Source: Lucinisca nassula (Eukaryota > Mollusca > Bivalvia > Lucinida > Lucinidae). Taken from it: a stretch of DNA of 64,000 nt. Position 1 is the stretch's first letter; every line of letters begins with the position of its first letter. The notes below the pieces were generated by a model that was not told where the DNA came from, searched no databases, and was given only the letters and a program-made list of their open reading frames with translations. The DNA lies in the NCBI GenBank assembly GCA_963580285.1, contig OY757010.1, forward strand, positions 214,366,138 to 214,430,137, in the 5' to 3' direction. Made by a program: the position numbers and the translations under genes. Shown here one piece after another: positions 31,650 to 41,639 of the stretch.

Positions 31650-33850
31650 ATAACATTCCTGCTTTACCCCTACCTGCTGTAAGAACAGCAAGCCTTTCCA
31701 AACTGTAAGATGCCCCAGTAACACAATATACTCGACACATTCACCTCACCCAGCTGCCTAACCAATGAACAAAATGGCCACTAGAGCTAATTATAGAAAA
31801 AATAAAAGACTACTCCTCATAAATATTAAGCCGATTTCAAACAAACTTTACAGGATTGTTGCCTGGGTGACCCTTCACCAAAGTAGCTAAAACGGGTTCG
31901 CTCCAATGAACAAGATGTCCGCTAGAACTAAATATAGAAAAACGTCAACAAATTGCGTTAAATGTGAACTCCTCCTAAACCCTTGGGCCGATTTGATTCA
32001 AACCTCACAGGAATGTTGCCTAGGTAGCTCCCTGTCAAAATAGCTAAAATCGTTCTGCTCCGATGAACCAAATGGCTAGCTCAAAACAGAAAAATCTTTA
32101 AATGACAAGTCCTCTTATAACATTCCCACTCTACCCCTACCTGTGAAAGGACAGCAAACCTTTCCAAACTGTAAGATGCCCCAGTGATGCAGTATACTCA
32201 CCCAGCTGCCTAACCAATGAACAAAATGGCCACTAGAGCTAACTATAGAAAAAAATAAAAGACTTCTCCTCATAAACCCTAAGCCAATTTCAAACAAACT
32301 TTACAGGATAGTTGCCTGGGTGACCCTTCACCAAAGTAGCTAAAACGGGTTCGCTCCAATGAACAAGATGTCCGCTAGAACAAAAAATAGAAAAAATGTC
32401 AACAAATTGCTTTAAATGTGAGCTCCTCCTTAACCCTTGGGCCAATTTGATTCAAACCTCACAGAATGTTGCCTAGGTAGCTCCCTGTCAAAATAGCTAA
32501 CAAAATGATTAGCTCAAAACAGAAAAATCTTTAAATGACAAGTCCTCTTATAACATTTCTGCTCTACCCCTACCTGCTGCAATGACAGCAAGCCTTTCCA
32601 AACTGTAAGATGCCCCAGTGATGCAATATACTCACCCAGCTGCCTAACCAATGAACAAAATGGCCACTAGAGCTAATTATAGAAAAAAAAATAAAAGACT
32701 ACTCCTCATATATCCCAAGCCAATTTCAAACAAACTTTACAGGATTGTGGCCTGGGTGACCCTTCACCAAACTAGCTAAAATGGGTTCGCTCCAATGAAC
32801 AAGATGTCCGCTGGAACTAAAAATAGAAAAATGTCAACAGATTGCTTTAAATGCTAACTCCTCCTAAACCCTTGGGCCAATTTGATTCAAACCTCACAGG
32901 AATGTTGCCTAGGTAGCTCCCTATCAAAATAGCTAAAATCCTTATGCTCGGCTAGCTCAAAACAGAAGAATCTTTAAACGACAAGTCCTCTTATAACCCT
33001 GGGCCAGTAATGTTGCATAGGTGACCCTCTACCAAATTGGCTTGCCTGGCTGACCCTCAAATGATTCTGCTCCCATGAACAACTTGATGTCGAAAGCTAG
33101 AAGTAGAAAAAACATCAACAATTTGCTTTATATGCAAAGTCCTAATTTGACTCATCTTCACAGGAATGTTGACTAGGCTGTTCCCTACCAAAATAGCTAA
33201 GATTTTTGCCTTCCGATGAACATGATGGCCACCAGAGCTATAAATAGATAAGTCTTTTAATGAATACTCCTTCTATACCCCTGGGCCAGTTTCAATCAAG
33301 CTTCATAGGAATGCTTTGGTGGACAAAATGACCACCAGAGTTAGAAAAAGAAAAAAAGAAATATGTCATCAATTTGCTTTAAATGTGAACTCTGCCTAAA
33401 CGCTTGTGCCTATTTGTTTCAGACTTCAAAGGAATATTACCTAGGTGCCTCCCTTTTGAAATAGCTAAAATTGTTGCCAAAGCTAAATACAGAAAAACCC
33501 TTTTAGGACAAGATGGCTGCCAGAGCTAAGAATAGACATACCGTTTAATGCTAATTTCTCCTGTACCTTTGCTCCAGATTCATTCAACCTTCCTAGGCAT
33601 GTTGCTTAGGTGACCCTCTACAGAAATAGCTAAACAGTTCTGCTCAGATGAACAAGATGGCTGCCAGAGCTTAAATTAGAAAGATCTTTAAATGACAGCT
33701 CCTCCTATTCCTTTGTTTCAATTTCATTCAAACTTCACAGGAAGGTTGCTTAGGTGCTCTTCTACCAAAATGGTTTTGCTCCAATGAAAAAAATGGCTGG
33801 CAGACTTAAAAGCAGAAAAATCTTTAAATGGCACCCTCTCCTAAACTCAA
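31650..33850 (+). repeat. ~455-bp tandem repeats breaking into ~150-bp subunits
   Basis: AACATTCCTGCTTTACCCCT recurs at about 31650, 32117 and 32552, each followed by GCCTTTCCAAACTGTAAGAT, CCACTAGAGCTAATTATAGA and CCTTGGGCCGATTTGATTCA. To the right, ~150-bp units (GATGAACAAGATGGCTGCCAG; TTTCATTCAAACTTCACAGG) continue. These look like monomers of another Helentron-like element; they resume at about 36030-36110 and run to CAGGTGAGCGATTTAG at 36435, a right-end-like motif. The left end is missing. Confidence 0.75.
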
Positions 33851-33856
33851 GTCATT

Positions 33857-35031
33857 ATACCCCCGGCATACGCAGTATGCTATGGTAATACCCCCTGTAT
33901 ACGAAGTCCCCTGCATACGAAGTATGCTATGGGGATATAATGTTTAGCGTCCTGCCTTCCGTCCGTGCATCCGTCTTTCCATCTGTCTGTCCGTTAACAT
34001 TTTGGTTCAAGTTTTTCGTCAAAGTTTCTAAGAGATTGTATCTTCTAAGCCCTTTGATTGATTTAGTGGATAATTACACTGAAGTTACATACTGGTCTAA
34101 AAATTTCATTGATGCATGTCCCATCCCCACAGTGACCTTGAGGTCAAGGTCACAGACTTAGAAATTTTACATTTGGTTAAAGTTTTGCCTCAAAGTTTCT
34201 AAGATATTGTATCTTCTGAGCCCTTTAATTGATTTAGTTGATACTTACACTGAAGTTACATGCTGGCCTAAAAATTTCAATGCTGCATGTCTAACCCTCC
34301 ACAGTGACCTTGAGGTCAAGGTCACAGACTTAGAAGTTTTATATTTGGTTAACGTTTTGCGTCAAAGTTTCTAAGAGATTGTATCTTCTGAGCCCTTTAA
34401 TTGATTTAGTTGATACTTACACTGAAGTTATATACTGGCCTTAAAATTTCATTGATGCATGTCCCACCCCCCACAGTGACCTTGAGGTCAAGGTCACAGA
34501 CTAAAGCAATTTTACATTTCGTTAAAGTTTTATGACATAGTTTATAGATGCCTGTATGTTCTTAACTCTAAGACAAATTCAGTTGATACTTGCATCAATG
34601 TACCAGTCCAAACATTTCATGATGTATGTCCCTTCCTCCACCCATGGTGACCTTGGCCTCAAGGTCACAGACTTTTTTACATTTGGTTCAACTTTTTTGA
34701 CAAAGTTTATAGATGCCTGTATGTTCTAAACTCTAAAACAAATTCAAGTTATGCTTGCATTGATGTTGCATACCAGTCCAAAGATTTCATTGATGCATAC
34801 CTCACCCTGCTGCTTCAGTAACATTGATACCTCCCACCCCTTCAGCAACTGTGATGCCCTCACTCCCTTGGTCCATTTAGAAATTTTATGTTTGGTTTAG
34901 CTTTTACAAGCACAATTATAGATTCTTATAGCTTCTTGACATCTTCATTCATATTACATACAAGCTCAAAAGATATATCAGAGTATGGCGCTAGGCGGGG
35001 GTATACGTGACCCACTGGTCGCTTTCTCTAG
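33857..35031 (+). mobile_element. Helentron-like element, family C (ATACCCCC), 1.2 kb
   Basis: The left end ATACCCCCGGCATACGCAGT with a compound stem (CATACGAAGTATGCTATGGG) follows TT; the right end is GCTAGGCGGGGGTATACGTG, then hairpin-like sequence and CTCTAG before TT. It contains about four ~165-bp monomers with CAGTGACCTTGAGGTCAAGG and CAAAGTTTCTAAGAGATTGT. Inserted in the 31650-36440 repeat tract. Confidence 0.82.
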
Positions 35032-35072
35032 TTAAAACTGCAAGAATGTTGCCCAGGTGACCATCTATCTAA

Positions 35073-36027
35073 TGCCTCGGTCACAAATTCTAGCCCCCGC
35101 CCATCAGGGCTTGAAGAAATAGATGGGCTGCTTGATGCTTCCACGCAGAGCTGAAACCGACCCGCACACGAGTACTGGTAAACCGCTTAGAGGATCTGAG
35201 CCTGCCCAGGCAATGTGGTGCAAGTCGGCCCGTTCATGCTTATAAACCCAATTGGTTTCATTGGGCGGCAGGGCTTGAGATGTCATTTCATCTCAGCGTC
35301 GGGTAAAAGTCCCACAAAATTGGAAGCAAGGTCTCCAAAATGACCTTTACAGTGTTGACGGGGACGTTAAACTTCAAATCAACCGGTCACAAATTCGGCG
35401 TACCTAGACATGGTGGTCGGCCAAGCTGTCCAAGTCGAGAAGAGGTTAGAAGCCGGTGTTTGACTCGGATTTAACAAAAACGTATGCCGTGCGGGGCCTG
35501 GAGGGAATCAGGCGGTGTCTGCCAGATTTTTGGGGGGAAGCATCAGCATATACGCCGGGTGGAAATCGGCCTTATCCCTACTGGTCTGCTAAAAACTGGC
35601 ATGCATCGGAGGTCGGGCCCTTACTTAGTCGAGCGTCAATCAGTGGGACGCCGACAGGAAATGGTTGGCGATCCAGCGGCGACAGCTGAAACAGGATTCG
35701 TCGAGCTGATTCCACTTGATAACCTGTCGGGCGTTAGCCGATTACTGCCTGATTATCTGATTGGTTGAGGTCCACTCTAAACGACCACTGGATGCCAGCT
35801 GATGCCATCGACATTGTTCCGGCGTCAGTACGAGCTATGCTCGACTTTAATTCGACCTAGAAGTTGTTGAGAACTCGTTGAGAATTTTAAGTGCAAGTTA
35901 AATTTCACTAGGCCCCTCCCGACCACCACCGATGCCTCAACATCCGGCCGGACTCCAGCCAGATTTCACCCATAATCCGTCGCCAACTAGTTGGGCGGGG
36001 CTAGAATAGTGATTTGTGACCGTGGCA
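35073..36027. mobile_element. TIR DNA transposon, TAA target duplication (Harbinger-like)
   Basis: Termini TGCCTCGGTCACAAATTC and its inverted partner GATTTGTGACCGTGGCA (36011-36027), with TAA on both sides (35070-35072, 36028-36030). A 3-bp TWA duplication fits PIF/Harbinger. The interior (35397-36000) is GC-rich; its 77- and 94-codon overlapping frames (35456-35768) show no domain. Without the inserted SINE and its duplicated target it is about 650 bp and non-autonomous. Confidence 0.75.
35091..35383 (+). mobile_element. GACGTTAAA-SINE inside the TAA transposon, 13-bp TSD
   Basis: Reference copy. The head is AGCCCCCGCCCATCAGGGCT with a small stem, the body has CCACGCAGAGCTGAAACCGA, GTACTGGTAAACCGCTTAGA, CCAATTGGTTTCATTGGGCG and GTCCCACAAAATTGGAAGCA, and the 3' end is GTGTTGACGGGGACGTTAAA then TTCAAATCAA. 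Flanked by CGGTCACAAATTC (35078-35090, 35384-35396), a duplicated piece of the host transposon's own terminus. No clear tRNA promoter boxes. Confidence 0.93.
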
Positions 36028-36109
36028 TAAGTGCAACAGTTATGCTTCATGGAACAAGATGGCTGCCAGTTATCCACATTACTTCAGAAGCTATATGACA
36101 GCTTGAAAT

Positions 36110-36422
36110 AGCAGGCCTCGGTAACTCAGTCGCATGCACGTCTTACTGGTGATCAGGAGAATGTGGGTTCGATACCTGCCCTGGTCGGCAACATTCTTTC
36201 GTGGAGATTGATCATGAAATCTTTTCTACGGTCTTTCTCTCCCTTCTGCTGATTCAAGAAGGGCAGTTGTCAGTTTCTGGTGAAAGAATGTGCACTGTAC
36301 TGGTTAACCCCTTGCGTATTAGCCTGCTCAGGAAAAGTGTGGATAGGTAAACTGACCAGCTCAAAAATGACCTAAAATAGTGTTGACTGGGCCGTTAAAC
36401 TCCAATACAAGCAAACAAACAA
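36110..36422 (+). mobile_element. tRNA-derived SINE with 12-bp TSD and CAAA tail
   Basis: Head GGCCTCGGTAACTCAGTCGC (A box) and GTGGGTTCGATACCTGCC (B box). The body has GGAGATTGATCATGAAATC and CAAGAAGGGCAGTTGTCAGT; the 3' end is GTTGACTGGGCCGTTAAACT then CAAACAAACAAAC. Flanked by ACAGCTTGAAAT at 36098-36109 and 36423-36434. Confidence 0.93.
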
Positions 36423-36434
36423 ACAGCTTGAAAT

Positions 36435-36740
36435 CAGGTGAGCGATTTAGCATTACGATAACACACCCGCGCGTCATAGTGCAATTTTCATCCCCAAAAC
36501 AGTCAATTTTCTGAAGAAAATTTGTGATATTTTTCTTATTTGTACTCAAAACATAGGTTGTGAGTACTCGTTAGTGAGTACTCGTTAGAACCGCTTCATT
36601 GAGGCGGTTCTAACGAGTACCCACAACCTATGTGTAAGAGCAGAAACTAGGAAAATAATGTATACCCAAGTAAACCCCAGTTTTCTCTCTATAAAGTGGG
36701 GTGTAAGGGGGTCTACATGTCACGGACTTGTTAGCGTGAT
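36435..36740. mobile_element. Palindromic MITE with 13-bp duplication in one arm
   Basis: The hairpin core 36551-36634 has GAGTACTCGTTAGTGAGTAC in the left arm, where GAGTACTCGTTA is doubled, and a single copy in the right. Wings are ATTTTTCTTATTTGT and GAGCAGAAACTAGGAAAATA. The left TIR ATTACGATAACACACCCGCG is recognisable near 36450. Confidence 0.8.
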
Positions 36741-36924
36741 GGGGCCATCTTGAACCTCTTGTATTATAGGTGTTGTATGTCTGCCGGCTCAGCTTATAAG
36801 ATTGCCCTGTATTGGAGTGCAGTATCTTTACAAAATTCCACTGCATCATAGTGCAGAAAAGTTATATTTTTGAATGCATATTCTTTAGCCCATTTTTTAC
36901 TCAGAATGGAATCTTGAATCTTAA

Positions 36925-37128
36925 CCCTTATCTTGCTGTTCACGACAACCCCTATCTTTGCAAACAGTGTAGATCCAGATCAGATGGCTTCTGAAGAAGC
37001 CATCTGATCAGGATCGACACTGTTTGGCATTCAGTTCATGAATTTGTAGCAATAAATTACATCAAGTAATTTGATTGGTTGATAGACACAAATGGGTGTG
37101 GCTTAAATGAATATTCAGCAAGATAAGG
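36925..37128. mobile_element. Palindromic MITE with TTAACCC-type termini
   Basis: Left end TTAACCCTTATCTTGCTG, right end CAGCAAGATAAGG then ATTTA (the right TTAA is imperfect). The core is GCAAACAGTGTAGATCCAGA with tip TGGCTTCTGAAGAAGCCA and the complementary arm to CGACACTGTTTGGCA. A fragment of the same family follows at 37225-37285. Confidence 0.8.
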
Positions 37129-37739
37129 ATTTAGGCATGTCAGGTTAAGTTATTATTCTTTTTTTAGCTTTTTATTTATTCAGAAAATTGTTCTACTTTT
37201 GGCAGTCAATGAGAGCTCTGGTCAGAGGCTTTATTCTGTGGCGTCTGATCTGGACCTGCACTGTCACTGTTTGATTATCAGTGTTCCACTTTGGGGTTGC
37301 CTGTATAAAATGGGTCAGATATGTACAGTTTCAAAACATGAAATAGGGTGCATATGTTGGAATCAAACAAGAGTCAGATCAAATGGACAAGTTGGAAATA
37401 ACCCAGAACATGAAAAGTTATGTTGTGTTTTGTAGATCTTCCATAATGCCTTTTATAACTGTGTAGTAATACATCTCAGTAAAATTTTAAATGATTGCCA
37501 TGTTTGTGGGAGAACTCCTTTCAAGTTCTGCCAAATAGAGTTGGTACCATAATTAACATTTATATTGGAAAAGAAATACTCCATTTGGATACTTGAGCAA
37601 GTAATGTCGACCCAGACCACTTGAGCAATGTTGTCTAGATCTACTTTCTTTGTAATACTAGGAGCATGACTTTCATAAGGATAATTCATCCATGTCCTAA
37701 AATGGTGCCTGAAGAAAAATTTTGATAGATTTCTTATTT

Positions 37740-37912
37740 CTAGGCAAAACATAGATTGTGGATACTCATTAGAACCAGCTCTAACGATTATCTAAAATCT
37801 TATGTTTTTGAGCAAAAATGAGGAAAATAATGTTTACCCCTGTACCCCCCTCGTTTCTCTATATCATCGAAAATGGAGTTTAAAGGGGTAGTCAGTACAT
37901 AGACCTGTTAAC
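37740..37912. mobile_element. Palindromic MITE, hairpin tip deleted
   Basis: ATAGATTGTGGATACTCATT runs to AACGATTATCTAAAATCTTA; the central GCCTC stem is shortened to AGCT. The wing has ATGAGGAAAATAATGTTTAC. 37286-37739 is intron sequence without a recognised feature. Confidence 0.65.
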
Positions 37913-38108
37913 ATGGGCCAGTTGTTCAAAACTAACAATGTCGTTAGTTAACATATCGTTAAAACTTTGATCATTAAATATGGCAAATATGCTGAAATTT
38001 TTGCTGGAAAAATACCAAAGTTTACGATATTGTACTTGCTAGAAGAGTTAACAATATGACCACTAACGAGCCCATTAAGCTAACGATGCTTTGAACAACT
38101 GACCCCTG
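37913..38108. mobile_element. MITE, GGCCAGTTGTTCAAA family
   Basis: TIRs GGGCCAGTTGTTCAAAACTA and TTTGAACAACTGACCCCTG. It also contains inner inverted motifs around GTTAGTTAACATATCGTTAA. Confidence 0.8.
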
Positions 38109-38156
38109 ATGGAAACTTCAAAATAGTTTAACCCATTTATTCTCAATGAACTCTTC

Positions 38157-38390
38157 CACTTTAATGGAATGGATACACCTGGCAGGTTTTTTCAGAAGTT
38201 TTGGGACTTCCTGTTCACTTTTCTATAAATTCAGTCCGGCAGGAAAAGGGGTCTACTCGTAAAGGAAAGAATTTGCTCCTCAGGGGCAAATTCTTTCCTT
38301 TAAGAGTTGATCCCTATTGACATGGGAGACAAAAAATAATTTTGCATGAAGGTGTATCTGTTCCCATAAGTATTGGAAGAGTCCAGGGCC
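38157..38390. mobile_element. Foldback MITE, GGAAAGAATTTGCTC hairpin
   Basis: The hairpin AAAGGAAAGAATTTGCTCCT with its complement to GGGCAAATTCTTTCCTTTAA is at 38259-38304. The outer arm TGGATACACCTGGCAGG pairs with GAAGGTGTATCTGTTCCCAT. A fuller copy is at 56248-56521. Confidence 0.75.
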
Positions 38391-38405
38391 TGCATTCTTT
38401 GCCAG

Positions 38406-38706
38406 AAGCCCCCGCCCATAGGGGCTTGAAGAAATATGTGGGCTGGATGATGCTTCCACGCAGAGCTGAATCCGGCCTGCACACTAGTACTGGTAAACCG
38501 CTTAGAGGATCTAAGCCTGTCCAGGAACCGCGGTGCGAGGCGGACCTTCCATGCTAATAAACCCTATTGGTTTCATTGGGCGACAGGGCTTGAGATGTCA
38601 TTTCATCTCGATGTCGGGTAAAAGTCCCACAAAATTGGAAGCAACATCTCCAAAATGACCTTTACAGTGTTGACGGGGACGTTAAACCTCAAATCAAACA
38701 AACAAA
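38406..38706 (+). mobile_element. GACGTTAAA-SINE, full length, 14-bp TSD
   Basis: Full-length copy ending AATCAAACAAACAAA. Flanked by GCATTCTTTGCCAG at 38392-38405 and 38707-38720. The predicted peptides across it are by-products. Confidence 0.95.
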
Positions 38707-38720
38707 GCATTCTTTGCCAG

Positions 38721-39259
38721 TGTCCCTTTCCAAGATGGGTTAAATCAACTGGTTGGAATTTGAGGTTGATAACAATTATTGGTTAAGATATCCTGATTTT
38801 TACCGTGTTTACTGTTTATGATTGGGTACCATAAATGCCTCAATAATTATACAAGACAAAATAAATAGATAAAAATATAACTCCCTTATTTTTTCCAAAA
38901 GGGAGTCAGCCCCATTTTCCCTCTTGTAAAATTGTTTATCTAAGGGTTAATTTTACTTCCATATCAAAAGATTATTTTGTAAAACTTCATACTCTGATGC
39001 TGTAGTCAGTCTAAATATTGGTTGTCCTAACAGAAATGATAGGAATTACGAAATCCAGACAAAAAAAGCAACTTCTGTTGCAACTTGACTTTTACTGTTG
39101 TTTACATTCTCAGGGATTGATTGAATTGTAAACAGTGGTAACCCAGATCAGACTGCTCCTCAAGGAGCAGTCTTATCTGGGTCAGCACTTCTTCTTCATA
39201 AATATACCACAGTTCCTGTATTGGGAGTAATCAGAGGAGGATTTTTTTTTCTGTTTCAG
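38721..39259. other. Intron sequence with small palindromes
   Basis: A small hairpin AACTCCCTTATTTTTTCCAA to AAGGGAGT lies at 38880-38908 and a GCAAACAGTG-family fragment with tip CTGCTCCTCAAGGAGCAG at 39130-39195. Otherwise nothing recognised before microexon D. Confidence 0.65.
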
Positions 39260-39297
39260 TGGCAAGCATGGCGTAGATGTTACAGATGTTGGAATGT
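39260..39297 (+). CDS. GPSM2: GPSM2/LGN candidate 38-nt microexon D
   Basis: A T-rich tract and acceptor CTGTTTCAG (ends 39259) precede 38 nt, followed by a consensus donor GTAAGT (39298). The first base completes Ser with the AG of exon C, twelve codons give GKHGVDVTDVGM, and the last base completes Tyr with the AC of exon E. Exons C and E are out of phase with each other and this is the only segment I found that repairs the frame, which is the main support. It falls in the poorly conserved region between the TPR domain and the RRHSM linker, where family lengths vary, so homology cannot confirm it. RNA evidence would settle it; a different small exon is possible. Confidence 0.65.
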
Positions 39298-39411
39298 GTA
39301 AGTTTATACATTTTTTCTTCTTGTGCATGTATATTTCCTATAGCATTGCAACAGATAATGTGGCTATTTGATAACAACTGAAAGATATTTTTCCCTTTTT
39401 CTCTATACAGA

Positions 39412-39475
39412 CCTTATGGGTATTCATTTGAATTGCCTCACTGAGGCAGAGGTAGGTAGTTCAAATGTATACCTA
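39412..39475. repeat. Variant MITE hairpin core
   Basis: GGGTATTCATTTGAATTGCC to GTTCAAATGTATACC around CTCACTGAGGCAGAG. It has the same layout as the GTACTCGTTAGAACCGCC core but diverged arm sequence. Confidence 0.6.
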
Positions 39476-39479
39476 TATC

Positions 39480-40227
39480 AAGTTTATATGGAGAATTGAC
39501 AAAAGTTAAACTTTTTTATTTCTAACTGACTCCTTCTATAGTTTAAATTTGATCAAGCTGAAACTTGATTTATAGTTTTACCATGATGTGAAGCAGTGGT
39601 TCACTAAATATTAACAGAGTTATGCCTCTTTGAAATTTCTTAGAAATTTTCATTTCCAGGCAACTGCTCAATTACATCTGATCAGGCTTATATTGAGTAG
39701 ATGTGGAGCAGTGCATATTATTTCAAGGTTACAGTGCACCAAATATTAACATAGCCCCTTTGAAAATTTCTATAAACTACTTGCTTGCTGCTAACTTCTC
39801 CTTCAGTTTAAATCCAATTAAGCTGGAACTTATTTTATTGTTAGACCATGATTTGGAACAGTGCATATTGTTGCAAGATCACAGTCCACCAAATACCATC
39901 ATAGTTACCCCCTTTGAAAATTTCTGTAAAATTTTCTTTTCCAGCTTCTATAGTTTACACCCAGAAACTTAGTAAATTGATACACCATGGTGTGGAGCAT
40001 TGACTATTGTTTCAAGGTTACAGTCCACCAAACATGTTAGCAGAGTTATGCATCTTTGAAAAAAAATCTGAAAACTTTTCCTTTCTGGCTAACACCTATA
40101 GTTTAGATCTTATCATAGTGTAACTTAGCAAATAGTTACAACATGATGTGGAGAAGCTATATTGTTTCATGGTAACAGTGCAACAAATGTAATGGTACAG
40201 GTATGACATTCTTCCATAAACCTTTTT
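39480..40227 (+). repeat. ~150-bp tandem repeats, left part
   Basis: Units with ACCATGATGTGAAGCAGTGG, ACAGTCCACCAAATATTAAC and CTTTGAAAATTTCT recur about five times, continuing on the far side of the nested elements at 46406-46640 and 47481-47690. Confidence 0.8.
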
Positions 40228-40456
40228 ATAACCCCACAAATGAAATTTGGTGGGGTATATAGGAGTGAGCTTGTCGGTCGGTCGGTCGGTCGGTCTGTCG
40301 GTCGGTCTGTTGACTTGGTTTCCAGACGATAACTCAAAAAGTGCTTCACCGATTTTTAGCTCACCTGTCACGTAGTGACGATGTGAGCTTTTTAGATCAC
40401 TTTTTGTCCGTCGTCGGTCGTCCGTCGTGCGTCCGTGCGTCTGTCCGCACCAACAA

Positions 40457-40604
40457 ATGTATACTTAGGTGGCTATGTAAATGGACAGAATCAGTGTAAG
40501 TCTATGGGATTTATTCCGTTAGACACCGAAAATACTTCTTTTCTGTGGCTAAAAGTAGCCACTTAAGTATCAATCCTGCCAAAAATAGCCACATAAGTAT
40601 ACAT
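40457..40604. mobile_element. Small foldback insertion in the left block
   Basis: ATGTATACTTAGGTGGCTAT and its exact reverse complement ATAGCCACATAAGTATACAT (one mismatch) bound 148 bp that split the GTCCGT-rich left block. An inner inverted copy (TAGCCACTTAAGTAT) also exists. Confidence 0.75.
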
Positions 40605-41639
40605 CCGTGAGAACGTACGTGCGTCCGTCCGTGCGTCCGTAAACAATTTAAAATAAGTATATCTCCAATACCCCATGGCCAATCTTGATCAAATTTCATG
40701 TGAAGCATCATCAGGTAGGGGGAAAGGCTACATATGGTTTTTGGGCTGATCAGATTGGAATTCTGGTTGCCATGGCAACATATAGCTCCCATAGACTTAT
40801 AAAGGGAAAAATTTTAAAAATCTTCTCTGAAACCACAGGGCCCAGAGCTTAGATATTTAGCATGTAGCAAGGGCAAGTGGTCAACTACATAATTCCTGCC
40901 AATCATGCCCCTGGGTGCCAAATGGGCCACACCCTCGGGGCCCCTTCGCTCCCATAGACTCATAATGGAAAAAAAGCTTAAAAAATCTTCTTCTCTGAAA
41001 CCACAGGGCCCAGAGCTAAGATATTTAGCATGTAGCAATGGCAAGTGGTCACCTACATAATTCCTGCCAATCATGCCCCTGGGTTCAAAAAGGGCCACGC
41101 CCAGGGGCCCCTTCGCTCCCATAGACTCATAATGGAAAAAAAAGGTTCAAAAATCTTCTTCTCTGAAACCACAGGGCCCAGAGCTTAGATATTTAGCATG
41201 TAGCAATGGCAGGTGGTCACCTACATAATTCCTGCCAATCATGCCCCTTGGTTCCAAATGGGCCATGCCCCAGGGCCCCTTCGCTCCCATAGACTCATAA
41301 TGGAAAAAAAGCTTCAAAAATCTTCTTCTCTGAAACCACAGGGCCCAGAGCTTATATATTTAGCATGTAGTAACGGCAAGTGGCCACCTACATATTTCCT
41401 GCCAATCGTGCCCCTGGGTTCCAAATGGGCCACGACCTGGGGCCCCTTCGCTCCCATAGACCCAAAATGGAAAAAAAAATCTTCTCCGCTGAAACCACAG
41501 GGCCCAGAGCTTAGGTAATTAGCATGTAGCAACGGCAAGTGGTCACCTACATAATTCCTGCAAATCATGCCCCTGGGTTCCAAATTGGCCACACCCCGGG
41601 GCCCCTTTGCTCCCATAGACTCATAATGGAAAAAAAGCT

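Noticed and set aside
35456..35768. GC-rich overlapping ORFs inside the TAA-flanked transposon
   Set aside because: Too short for a transposase and without a recognisable DDE or Myb/THAP motif; more likely non-coding filler.
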